Shown: piece by piece, positions 9,164 through 16,718 of the stretch
Layout: the number at the start of each line of letters is the position of its first letter
Position numbering within the stretch: position 1 is the first letter of the stretch
From: Paramacrobiotus richtersi
Taxonomy: Eukaryota > Tardigrada > Eutardigrada > Parachela > Macrobiotidae
Assembly (NCBI GenBank): GCA_034698045.1
Contig: JAQGAU010001238.1
Coordinates: 1 to 20,365 of the forward strand
DNA length: 20,365 nucleotides
Direction of reading: 5' to 3'
Program-made: the position numbers and the translations under genes
The notes under the pieces: model-generated
Told to the model about the DNA's origin: nothing
The model's input: the letters and a program-made list of their open reading frames with translations, nothing else
Database searches by the model: none

Positions 9164-10044
9164 ATGCAGTTCATATTATTTTGTACCTTTAGTCAGTTTC
9201 TCAGTGGAATCTTGTACACAGGCAAAGGTAGCATCTCCAGCTCACGACCCAGCTACGACAGACCGCGCTGTCACATGAGAATGGCCACCAGTAGCTGCGG
9301 AAAACAGGTAAGATCTAGCTGATTTTTTTAATTGATGAAGATCATTTTCGGGATCACGAAGCGTAAATAATTATCTTTAAAATTATTTTAGAAACATTCG
9401 CTAAACTGGATAGAATCAGAGATATTAGGCGCAAACGGAAGCCGTGTACGTTGTTAACAGTTTCCAGGAAAGCTCCAGAGAATTGCCCTAACGCGTGAAG
9501 CTTCGTCTATCCGTGTCATGGGCTTGGCAAATGTAACACATCGTGTACATGGTACTCTTAAATATTACACTGGGAAATATTCAAAAACTGCAGTTCATAT
9601 CCTTGGACTAAAAACGCTGTTGCATATGCAGATTGGAAGTTTCTATTACGCTGGTACGTAACAACGGCATCATTTACCCAACGGGCAGGACTCACACTTA
9701 TGATTTACAGCCAGAACCCAATCGCCGCCTCCCATGGCCAGTTTCCGGTAGCGCCGCCGTGTGTCGCCGGCGACACACTTTACTTTTCACAACCTGCCGT
9801 GTAAAAACATTCTTTGGCATGCTGTCCTTAAACTCGTGGTTGCAGCTGACTGAATCGTTGCCTGCTTTGTGGCAATTGGTATTCAATTTGAGTAAAAGCA
9901 GAAGAAAGTGCCAAGCTTGCTTCAAAAAAATAAGATGTCTATGTGATGCTTAGGTATACATACTAATTGCAGCGGGATCAAGCAGCGGTGAAAGTTCCAT
10001 CTGGAAGTATTATTGAAGCGTCGTATTTTATCTGCTTTGGATAG
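9164..10044 (+). CDS. Secreted DM13-domain-like protein, four exons
   Basis: Exons are 9164-9307, 9461-9653, 9689-9798 and 9973-10044, giving 172 residues with all phases consistent. Introns are 153 nt (ACAG|GTAAGA to TTAACAG), 35 nt (CTG|GTACGT to GGGCAG) and 174 nt (GCC|GTGTAA to ATTGCAG). MQFILFCTFSQFLSG is a signal peptide. Residues about 60-172 match the DM13 pattern. A G.L...HRVHG motif (residues 69-79) corresponds to the family's HgVsG. SFYYAG corresponds to the usual aYF..G, and AAVKVPSGSI then ASYFICFG corresponds to v.l.LP.g.si..i.w.s.wC. DM13 domains occur in extracellular proteins and have been proposed to act in redox chemistry; function here is inferred from family only. The last intron's donor is weak. 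Without the 35-nt intron the frame breaks. An alternative second exon at 9392-9457 ends early. Confidence 0.6.
9759..9778. other. Perfect 20-bp palindrome
   Basis: GTGTGTCGCCGGCGACACAC is fully self-complementary. It lies inside the third exon of the DM13-like gene and encodes part of CVAGDT, so it may simply be a coincidence of codon use. Confidence 0.8.
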
Positions 10045-10266
10045 GAAATGCAAACCATGAGGAATTCTCGTACTACTCTGAAATATTACTCCCTAAAACA
10101 TCACAGGACAAGCTACTTGGTGCAAACAGTAGACGCCACTGGACGAGGAACAGGGGAGGAGCAAAAGCAGATTTCCTTGCTACCACCAGTAGATATCCAA
10201 AGGACTGCGCTGACCACAGTTTCAAGCCTGCCTCTAACCAAGCAGAAAATAAGCTGAAAAATCACT

Positions 10267-10272
10267 AATAAA
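10267..10272 (+). promoter_or_regulatory. Candidate polyadenylation signal
   Basis: AATAAA lies 223 nt after the stop of the DM13-like gene, on the same strand, and is the first such hexamer downstream of it. Confidence 0.4.
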
Positions 10273-10332
10273 CTGTTGATTAACGAACTAAAACACTAGT
10301 AAACTGTTATTAAAGATTGCTTAGCCCAGATT

Positions 10333-10461
10333 ATGCTATTTACAATCAAAATATTATTATTTTTAGTAGCTGCGAGTGGCTGTCCAATGTGTAATGGAAT
10401 CCACGAGTTCGCTAAGAAACTAAACTGCCATAATTCACAACACGGCGTGCACGAGCCATGA
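10333..10461 (+). CDS. Short secreted peptide
   Basis: A 42-residue frame starts with MLFTIKILLFLVAASG, a typical signal peptide, followed by CPMCNGIHEF and one more Cys. The mature peptide would be about 26 residues with three cysteines. The frame could instead be a first exon: donor ATGT|GTAATG at about 10390 would join in phase to the exon-like frame after the acceptor GTTAGCAG near 10621, which ends at TAA about 10706. Unrecognised. Confidence 0.35.
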   Translation: MLFTIKILLFLVAASGCPMCNGIHEFAKKLNCHNSQHGVHEP

Positions 10462-11005
10462 TCCCTACCATGGTATCGGAAGGAAAGCTACTAACAGAAC
10501 TGCCGCCAATAAGGAAAAAGTATTCTGACAAGTCCATGATATTTTACTTATTAACTCTGACTTCGTTATTTCGACGCAGTTTGTACTTTTTCAGCACGTC
10601 TATTAATGTGGTGTTAGCAGCCATCAAAGGACTACAAACATGCATCAAAACGTACCCAAGCGACAGCATTTTTGCTGGCAAAGGGGCAGTTTTTGACTGT
10701 ACATAATAAATAATAAATTGTTGCCCACGCCCGACGATGTACAAAAAACAATACTCAGTACCGTCAGATCAAATAAAAAACCTATTCCAGTTCTTGTGCG
10801 ACGGGAGCGTTACCAGAACTAACTGTACATTGCCAAGCACTGTTGCAGTTGCAGTAATTTATCTACGATCTACAGAAGAGTGATATTTTGGAGTATGTTG
10901 ACCCAGTATACGGATCTGATAAAAGAAAACTCAATACTCAAGATAACCAGCTCGAATATTGCAGCAAAAAGGACTTTTTTGTCAAGAAAAGTATACTTCT
11001 GAAAC
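10462..11005. other. Exon-like small frames, unassigned
   Basis: Three plus-strand frames look less random than background. One follows the acceptor near 10621 and reads TCIKTYPSDSIFAGKG, with AATAAATAATAAA just after its stop. One starts at ATG 10738 (48 codons, with the sequon NCT). One at about 10884-11000 reads TQYTDLIKENSILKITSS. They are in different frames, and no joining introns are clear. Confidence 0.25.
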
Positions 11006-11626
11006 TGATTTAAAAATTCAGTTACATACAACTACTGAGGCATGCATCGGTCGAAAAACTCAGAATTGTCTTTGTATGATGCATCGTACTGATTTTCACA
11101 ATCTGGAAAACTAAACAGCAGACGATATTGACATCAGAAAATAATGGCAAATAAATTTTACTGCATCTGGTGATGTACTCGTGATAAATTCTTATACAAC
11201 GGGATCGATTTTTACAAAAAAGGTTTTCCAGTCGCATGCTGAATACCGAATATAGCCACGAAAATTCATTCATAAACCATCCTCCTGTAACAATCTTTTG
11301 GGCTTTCCGACCAAATGCCGCGAAACGGTCAGCGAGGGCCTAAAGCCGTAAATCCGCCGTATCAAACTCACTAATCCCCGACTTCCAACTTCTCCTTGTT
11401 TCTCTTGTCAGTGATGCACAATTCAGATTTTAGCCTACTGCGCCACAAAGGGGCGCAAACAAACAATAAGCTATACGAGCAGCTACCCTTGGGTCACTCT
11501 TCACTAAAAATGATCAATCGCAATAAACCAAAATAATGTACGAGAGCAATTATTACCGTTACGGTTGTGCCAACCGGGGCCGAACCCCTTGTTTACACAT
11601 GCTGTGTTTACACGTTTACCATGTTT
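11006..11626. other. No gene recognised
   Basis: A minus frame at 11022-11273 has no domain. The stretch 11290-11620 is more GC-balanced with stops in every frame. It contains a tRNA A-box match listed separately, and ends in short repeats of GTTTAC(C/A) around 11590-11630. Confidence 0.3.
11434..11445 (-). other. tRNA A-box-like element, possible SINE remnant
   Basis: On the minus strand TGGCGCAGTAGG matches the RNA polymerase III A-box consensus closely. It is preceded by GCCCCTTTG, as in the 5' end of a tRNA. The expected B box about 40-60 nt on is only weakly matched (GTTGGAAGTC). No full cloverleaf can be drawn. Confidence 0.25.
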
Positions 11627-12439
11627 ACCATGTTGTTAGCAGTATCCGTAATGTCCATGGAGGCTACGATAATGGCGGTCCTCGGTAGCCAGATGCGGCG
11701 GCCATAGAAATCCAGGATTCCAGTGTTTTTCAAAACAATCCCAGGGTTCTGATTGATGAAAACGAAGCTCTTGCGAAGGTGACATCAGAGCGTGATATTT
11801 TTACCTTATATTAGCATAGAAGCTGGCATGCGCATCTTTTAATTAATAATTATGAAAACTCCAGATTAGGAATATTTCATAAATGGTTAGAATATGGAAG
11901 TGCAATAACTGCGGAACTGCCTGCTTGGCCAAAAAAAGGCTGACAATCTGGTAATATTCCTTAAAGTTGATCAGAATCGTTCGCCCGCTAAAGTTAGGAT
12001 TTTTATGTGGTAACCGTTGCTCAGCATCATACATACATTTCTTGAGCTCGAACGAAGCCGCTCGCTAGTAATTAGGAGAACAACTGTTGATTACTCTATA
12101 TCTTACTTACATCAATGTAAGGTGCACAGCCGCAAAGAACGGGCGGCACTGACAGCCAACCGCATGGTGTACCACTGTGAATGTATCAAGCCTGTGTTCT
12201 TACATGCAGCTGTAATTATCACATCGGTTGAGCAGGATCATACCCACCGTTTCCGCATGTGAAAGTACCGTATAACTCGCGTACTGCCGTGATTTACCAA
12301 CACCTGCAAGCTGACCATAAGTTTCGTGGTGTGTAAGCCATTAAGATATCCGACTTCCCTAGCATGACTGTGGTGTTCGAGGAATCCTCCACCCCTTTCG
12401 CTGCCACTCGCACGACTACTCCAAGGACCAGTTCCACAT

Positions 12440-12924
12440 TAGTATAGGTCAGAATTGGGTTACCGCTCTGGCGAGCTGTAGCCAGAAATTCCTGGCGGCG
12501 AATAGAATTAAAAAGCCGAAATTGGGTACAACTGAAAATCTGACTGCAAGTCGATAAGAGCACGTTCTATCCATTCGGAGTGCTCACATGGTTCTCCGAT
12601 AACCGTTAGAAGTACCTTCTCAGATTATTTGATGCTCGGTATGCATCCCACATATAAACCACTGACAATGGATAGAAAATTCATATTTCTGTTTAACAAG
12701 ACCTGGGGAACCACATTTACAAAAGGAAAAGACGTCTAGTACTGACAACTGCATTCGCACGATCGTGAGTGAGTGAGTGTGTAGCCAGCTCTGGGGAGAT
12801 CAATTCCACCTCGCGAGGTGGAACAGCAAAACCGAAGCTGGCTAGATGAGCGCGAATCTGATTGGTCGCCAGGAATTTCTGGCTACAGCTCGCCAGAGCG
12901 GTAACCCAATTCTGACCTATACTA
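12440..12924. mobile_element. 485-bp MITE with 58-bp perfect inverted repeats
   Basis: 12440-12497 and 12867-12924 are exact reverse complements over 58 bp, starting TAGTATAGGTCAG. The outermost bases are TA on both sides, consistent with a TA target duplication, which would leave 56-bp terminal repeats. The paralogous repeat at 19.4-19.5 kb continues straight across this position without the element, so it is an insertion. There is no coding capacity. TA targeting and long TIRs are typical of Tc1/mariner-type MITEs; the family assignment is inference. Confidence 0.8.
12782..12844. repeat. Nested palindrome inside the MITE
   Basis: TAGCCAGCT (12782-12790) and AGCTGGCTA (12836-12844) are inverted. 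They flank a perfect 20-bp palindrome centred on CGCG at 12804-12823 (TTCCACCTCG then its complement). A GTGA microsatellite lies just before, at 12765-12782. This could form a cruciform or hairpin. Confidence 0.75.
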
Positions 12925-13089
12925 TTTCTAAATTCAGTGAACTGTCCTTAGTGAAGGTGAAATCAGTATGGATATGCTAGCGTAACTGGGTCAGTTACGT
13001 TGCATGTAGCTGAAGCCATCCACGCAGGACACCGGTGCATGAAACAGTATGTAGAGAGCTTTAAGGGGACTGATGAACGCCAGCGTACA

Positions 13090-13985
13090 GATTTTCATGC
13101 GCGAATTGCACTTCGTGTGTGATTCTGCTTTATAAACATGTGCTCACAAAGTTATAACCCGTAAATTAAGCTCTGTAATGCACTGCCGCCACAAGCGATA
13201 CACTGAGCGGTCGGCTCAAAAAACAACTGTGACTGCATAAACTTTGAAATGCATCTTGTTTACAACCGTTGCAGGTCTCCAGTTGAACATAACTTCATAA
13301 AATAGAGGATTTTTTACTTAATCATTAGCATCTAAGTCTGTACCGGAAAGTACAAAACCGGCTGATGTTTTTACAAAAAAGTGAGAAAACCGATATTTTG
13401 AGCGCGTGATTTAGTACTTTCTGGCTTGTAGTACCACCGGTAGGCTGGTCGCTGCAATCAGACGAGATGCTATCGGTAGAGAATTTCTTTCTGTACCAGT
13501 TCGATTTTAAGATTAGGAGAGAACTCTCCTCTTTCAGAAGAAGATAGCTGTGGAACTCATGCAGAACATTTCTCAAAAACGCGATTAGACCGCAAAAAGA
13601 CCGCGCGGGCCAATAGCAAGGGAACAGAGAGAGCACATGTCTGACCGCAGGCCGACTAGCCCAGCTGAGTGAGCCGACTAACCGCTGATCCCAGTCACTG
13701 CGACAGCCGCTTTGGGTGACTGTGACAACCGCTCTGAGTGCCCGAGACAACCGCACTCGAGCGCTGTGGCACCCAGCTTCGGTGGCAGTGACAAGTTCGA
13801 CTCCGCCTCCAACCGTCTTCTCGCCAGAATAGACCGGCAAATTGACCGAAAACACGACCGACATCGCGCCGATGAGCTTTAATTGCAGTCCAGTTTAAAA
13901 TTTCGACATCGTATTCACATGGTTAGGAGGCCCGTGTTTCATTTGATGTCTTATGTTAGTTGAGTTTTTGGTGGATGCGTTCGCC
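13090..13985. other. Sequence present only in repeat copy 1; GC-rich part
   Basis: This segment has no counterpart in copy 2 of the long repeat and is bracketed loosely by CGCCAG on both sides. A minus-strand frame at 13864-13325 is open for 179 codons from an ATG, but the peptide shows no domain. Its first half lies in GC-rich repeated DNA with an inverted CCAAT box (CTATTGG on the minus strand, near 13611). It could be an inserted element's regulatory region rather than a gene. No terminal repeats were found. Confidence 0.35.
13697..13763. repeat. Imperfect 22-bp tandem repeat
   Basis: Two units, ACTGCGACAGCCGCTTTGGG-TG (13697-13718) and ACTGTGACAACCGCTCTGAG-TG (13719-13740), match at 18 of 22 positions. 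A third, weaker unit follows to about 13763. Confidence 0.65.
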
Positions 13986-14236
13986 AGTCGCCTAAAGTGA
14001 TCACTCAAAAGAAGAAACTTGCGGAATTGTACCCGTACTATAGACTTCAATGTCCGTTATTTATTAATCGTGATCAGCAGTCGTAATCCCGTTTCTATAA
14101 TTTTCTTCTCATTAGGTAAGTTCTACTAAGTAACTTACAGGGCTAATTTAACACACGGATAACAAACTGATGAGACTCCTGCACATCGGGATATGTTTGT
14201 CGTTCGCGGTTCACTTGCACAAAGTGCAGTTGCGAA

Positions 14237-14488
14237 CCTGGCAGCCGACCATCAACCGAATTTCCGTCACAGGCTTGCAGATGGATTACGTTTGCTAATC
14301 TGAAATGCAGCCCAAGACGGAAAACCTGTCAGTATCACTTTTGTTCACTGTACATCTGTGGTAAGGTGTTGTAGTTGTGTACACAGAACACTGAACTTTA
14401 CAGATACATTGCTTTAAAATGAGGGCGTATTTGGTAAAAATCGATATCATGCAACTAACTAACTGATAACAGTTTTGCAATAACAATG
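14237..14488. repeat. Diverged dispersed repeat, copy D
   Basis: It aligns with copy C through CTGGCAGC, AATTTCCGTCAC, CTGAAATGCAGCCC, ACGGAAAAC, ACAGATACATTGC and AACAATG. Its right end abuts the acceptor of the exon at 14493. The FRTELHF-type peptide is represented by FRLGLHF on the minus strand. Confidence 0.6.
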
Positions 14489-14492
14489 ACAG

Positions 14493-14817
14493 CCAAACAC
14501 TCACCGCTTCACTTGCAACGTGGTGAACGTGGAGGAAGATCAGCGTCAGCTTGTTGACAAGTCTGGCGTACGCACGAATTTCCCTTCAGTCCTGATTATA
14601 ATGGACGGGACTGACGATGTTACTTTGTATATCACTGAAGTAAGCCACAATAAATATTTTAGGCAGTAATTTATTTGTTTTATTTATTTTTTCCACCCGC
14701 GTACTCCAGCTACCGTATGCCGAATGCCACGACCAATTATTTAACTGGTTTTATCCAGTGACGAACGCACAAGCTTTGAGCTGGTTAGAAAAGCCAGCGA
14801 AAAGCAAACAACTTTGA
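14493..14817 (+). CDS. Two exons of an unrecognised gene
   Basis: Exon 14493-14639 (acceptor CAATGACAG, donor GAA|GTAAGC) and exon 14710-14817 (acceptor GCGTACTCCAG after a long pyrimidine-rich tract) join in phase 0 through a 70-nt intron. They read 84 residues to TGA. Segments include RFTCNVVNVEEDQRQLVDK, DGTDDVTLYITE and LPYAECHDQLFNWFYPVTN. No start exon is seen; the phase-0 acceptor demands one upstream, where repeat copy D lies. A different frame at 14789-14893 also reads well after the stop (NFEILQKRLNDMNRREKKE), so the original protein may have been longer, with a frameshift near 14800. No family is recognised. The LTR element begins 150 nt downstream. Confidence 0.45.
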
Positions 14818-14970
14818 AATACTTCAGAAACGGCTGAATGACATGAACCGACGGGAGAAGAAAGAAATTGTTACTGTACCCGGTACATTTTAGTGGCACC
14901 GAGAATGACGAAAGCGTTGCACTGTGATATCTTTCAAATACAAGGAAAACAAGGTTTTAGCGGGTGTGGT

Positions 14971-15113
14971 TGTAATATATCGAGAAGTACTTGTATTTTA
15001 ATACGACCGCTCGCTATCTTGCTAACAACCGACTGACCGTAAAGATGACGTCTAAGGCTCAGAGAACATATCAATGTTCGTAGAGCAGTTGCCAAGCTGG
15101 CACATACATCACA
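14971..15113 (-). repeat. 3' LTR (143 bp)
   Basis: It is identical to the 5' LTR except for G at 15050 (C in the other copy at 16155) and an extra T at 15059. Both LTRs carry GTATTAAAATAC, a possible TATA-like element, near their 3' end on the element strand. This copy contains TGACGTC on the plus strand, which the 5' LTR lacks because of the substitution. Confidence 0.93.
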
Positions 15114-15125
15114 CCTTCCCCTGTT
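15114..15125 (-). promoter_or_regulatory. Polypurine tract
   Basis: On the element strand AACAGGGGAAGG directly abuts the 3' LTR, the expected position and composition of the plus-strand primer for reverse transcription. Confidence 0.85.
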
Positions 15126-15233
15126 ATAAAAAAAATAACGAAAAAAAAGACTGTGACCTTGAGACCAGGAAAACATCGAAAATTATCATACCACGCTGCC
15201 CAAGGACTCTTTGTACAGCATACAGACTTGAGC

Positions 15234-15491
15234 TCAATAGTCCAGGATGTCGTATGGCTTAGTCGATGGCTCTTCCGTGATATACTTGTTTCTCTTTTCG
15301 TGGCACATTCGGGACGAATGCCCTTTCTCGTCACAATGGTGACATCTTTTGTCCTTGAAGAAGCAGCTGTCCGGAGAGTGGTTCCGTCGGCCGCATTGGG
15401 AACACTCCTTCTTCCGGTTCTGGCTTCGTTTCTTTCCTTTGTGTGAAACCTTGTTCACATTTGAGTCTGGCTGTGGAACGTTCATCTGCAA
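15234..15491 (-). CDS. Gag nucleocapsid part with two CCHC zinc knuckles
   Basis: This frame, one base back from the upstream gag frame and overlapping its end, encodes a basic linker and two knuckles: CSQCGRRNHSPDSC and CHHCDEKGHSSRMC, both C-x2-C-x4-H-x4-C. It ends with TAG-bounded PYDILDY. No ATG starts the frame; the first in-frame ATG is a few codons in, so it is most simply the C-terminal half of Gag reached by a -1 shift, or separated by a mutation. In related elements the knuckles bind the element RNA. The remaining 108 nt to the polypurine tract have no recognisable pol remnant, though one frame includes PWAAWYDNF. Confidence 0.8.
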   Translation of the reverse strand: MQMNVPQPDSNVNKVSHKGKKRSQNRKKECSQCGRRNHSPDSCFFKDKRCHHCDEKGHSSRMCHEKRNKYITEEPSTKPYDILDY

Positions 15492-16042
15492 CTTTTGCGT
15501 GTGGTCTCGCCTTTAATGGCCGCGTCAAGGGTACTTTGAAGAGTGGCTAGGTTCTTCGTGATCGGTTCCTTCCTAGTCTTCTCTTCCTTCAGTCCCATGA
15601 CGAAGGCAGCGATCATATTCTTTTCCCGTACAGCCTCATTGAAATCGCACCGCTTTGCCCTTGCCCTCAGGTGACACGCATACTGCAGCAGGGTTTCATC
15701 CGGCTTCTGTTTGGTGTCGAAAAACTTGACCCATTGGGCGATCCTGAGCGTCCGTACCTTGTAGGCGGAGTCGAGGCTTTTATACAGGTCATCAATGGCC
15801 AGTTCCATTGGCTCCTGTGGCTCGCACATCTTGGCAAGCAATTCGAACGGCTCGGAACTCAACGCATCAAGCCAAAATGCCGCTTGCATTTCTGTGGGGA
15901 CTTTGGTCAAGAACAAATGGTTCTTGAGGCGCAGCTTCCAGTACTCCCATTCCATTGAGGATGGTTCAAAAGGAACGATCCGGAGCAATTGCTGTCCTTT
16001 CGCGGCTTCTGCAGCGGCTGATTGGGATCGTGTAGTAGCCAT
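15482..16042 (-). CDS. Gag capsid part, Ty3/Gypsy-like
   Basis: A 186-residue frame from ATG 16042, 33 nt inside the 5' LTR boundary. It has the usual invertebrate Gypsy Gag layout: a WEYWKLRLKNHLF segment near residues 32-44, a helical core, and a conserved FFDTKQKPDETLLQYACHL...RCDF stretch near residues 110-137 that matches the F..k Q.pgEs...Y...Lr..a..C.f pattern of retrotransposon gag. It forms the particle shell in such elements. It ends at TGA within the overlap with the nucleocapsid frame. No canonical X-XXY-YYZ slippery heptamer is present at the overlap, so a disabling frameshift is as likely as programmed frameshifting. Confidence 0.85.
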   Translation of the reverse strand: MATTRSQSAAAEAAKGQQLLRIVPFEPSSMEWEYWKLRLKNHLFLTKVPTEMQAAFWLDALSSEPFELLAKMCEPQEPMELAIDDLYKSLDSAYKVRTLRIAQWVKFFDTKQKPDETLLQYACHLRARAKRCDFNEAVREKNMIAAFVMGLKEEKTRKEPITKNLATLQSTLDAAIKGETTRKSCR

Positions 16043-16058
16043 AGTTGCCTTGTTATGT

Positions 16059-16074
16059 TCACACCTTCACGCCA
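16059..16074 (-). promoter_or_regulatory. Candidate primer binding site
   Basis: One base inside the 5' LTR, TGGCGTGAAGGTGTGA begins with TGG, complementary to the CCA end of a tRNA, in the correct position for minus-strand priming. I cannot match the remainder to a specific tRNA. Confidence 0.55.
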
Positions 16075-16075
16075 A

Positions 16076-16217
16076 TGTAATATATCGAGAAGTACTTGTA
16101 TTTTAATACGACCGCTCGCTATCTTGCTAACAACCGACTGACCGTAAAGATGACCTCTAAGGCCAGAGAACATATCAATGTTCGTAGAGCAGTTGCCAAG
16201 CTGGCACATACATCACA
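16076..16217 (-). repeat. 5' LTR (142 bp)
   Basis: On the element strand it runs TGTGATGTATG...ATATTACA. It is paired with 14971-15113 and followed outside by the GTGGT target duplication. Confidence 0.93.
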
Positions 16218-16338
16218 GTGGTATTTATACAGTACTGTCAGTGCATAATATTGTACTGGCAAACAGTGATTCGAATGAATAATTGCTCTGAGTGTAAGAA
16301 CCATCAGTTGTCACTGTGCTGGATACGAGGCGGTCGCA

Positions 16339-16718
16339 TTAAAGCATTTTAGTTTCTACGGAGTCCCAGACAGGTTTTCTGAGACCATGTCTGCACTGTC
16401 CCCAAATACTTGCTTCAGCCGTGCAAATCATGTTAACGTCATACCTCATGTGGAAAACCTGACTTTGGCACCCGGGACTTTCATGTAAAAGAAACATGTG
16501 AACGGCTGGAAAATTAATCATGTCGACTTTCGAATTCATATAAACCCATATAGCGATAACTATTGGCAAGAATACCCAAGCCAAAACGACTTGCAAATGT
16601 AACAGGCATTTGGAACACTAATGAAATGTTCACCTTTCGTTGCCAGCAGTCTGGTCAGTGTCGGTGTTTGCAACGCAGGTGAAAAGCGGTACACCTGGTG
16701 GATGGGATCGCATACCAT
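16339..16718 (-). CDS. Small type II membrane protein, two exons
   Basis: Exon 1 16718-16634 and exon 2 16589-16339 are joined across a 44-nt intron (AAAG|GTGAAC to TTTGCAAG) in phase 1, giving 111 residues from ATG to TAA. Residues 1-28 are polar with net positive charge near the end (TRLLATK). Residues 29-46 (VVLAWVFLPIVIAIWVYM) are a clear membrane segment. Residues 47-111 form a small ectodomain with three Cys (SPGCQSQVF, NMICTAE, GQCRHG). The positive-inside rule suggests an N-in, C-out orientation. The split codon makes the first residue of the membrane segment, and both exon frames are closed without the splice. It is unrecognised; the ectodomain might continue in further exons. The LTR element sits about 120 nt downstream. 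Confidence 0.55.

Larger units (their letters stand above)
11627..14060 (+). repeat. Long diverged repeat, copy 1 (interrupted)
   Basis: It is collinear with 18713-19740 in the same orientation. Matching blocks (copy 1 / copy 2) are 11627-11698 / 18713-18800; 11907-11930 / 18976-18999 (24 bp identical); GGTAACCGTT near 12009 / 19044; 12151-12230 / 19187-19268; 12300-12439 / 19375-19495; 12925-13085 / 19496-19630; and about 13985-14030 / 19645-19690. Copy 1 is longer because of an inverted-repeat element (12440-12924) and about 0.9 kb near 13090-13985. Minus-strand peptides at the first block are similar in both copies (TAII..., then a TD-x-ANNMV motif), so the repeat may once have been coding. 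It is unidentified. Confidence 0.65.
14971..16217 (-). mobile_element. Gag-only LTR retrotransposon, complete with target duplication
   Basis: The LTRs (16217-16076 as 5' LTR, 15113-14971 as 3' LTR) begin TG and end CA on the element strand. They differ by one substitution and one 1-bp indel in 143 bp. GTGGT flanks both sides (14966-14970 and 16218-16222), a 5-bp target duplication. The 962-bp interior has a primer-site candidate, a gag region split in two frames, a two-CCHC-knuckle nucleocapsid and a polypurine tract, but no protease, reverse transcriptase, RNase H or integrase. A 5-bp duplication and gag type fit the Ty3/Gypsy group. It must have been mobilised by an autonomous relative; the near-identical LTRs indicate recent insertion. 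Confidence 0.93.

Noticed and set aside
9392-9457. Second exon of the DM13-like gene after the acceptor TTATTTTAG
   Set aside because: It is in frame but ends in a stop after 21 codons. The exon at 9461 continues into a recognisable domain, so it is preferred.
9633-9953. Continuous plus frame across the 35-nt intron
   Set aside because: The frame reads NNGIIYPTGRTHTYDLQ through the intron and at first looked like a frameshifted DM13 segment. Splicing out 35 nt gives a consistent full-length frame instead.
13325-13864. Minus-strand 179-codon frame with an ATG
   Set aside because: It is long, but half of it lies over GC-rich tandem-repeat DNA, the opposite strand is also largely open, and no domain is visible. 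I describe it inside the inserted segment and do not call a gene.
15475-15520. Programmed -1 slippery site
   Set aside because: No X-XXY-YYZ heptamer is in register with the capsid frame, so programmed frameshifting is not claimed.
15671-16106. Plus-strand frames opposite gag
   Set aside because: These are shadows of the minus-strand gag, which has recognisable motifs and correct placement between the LTRs.
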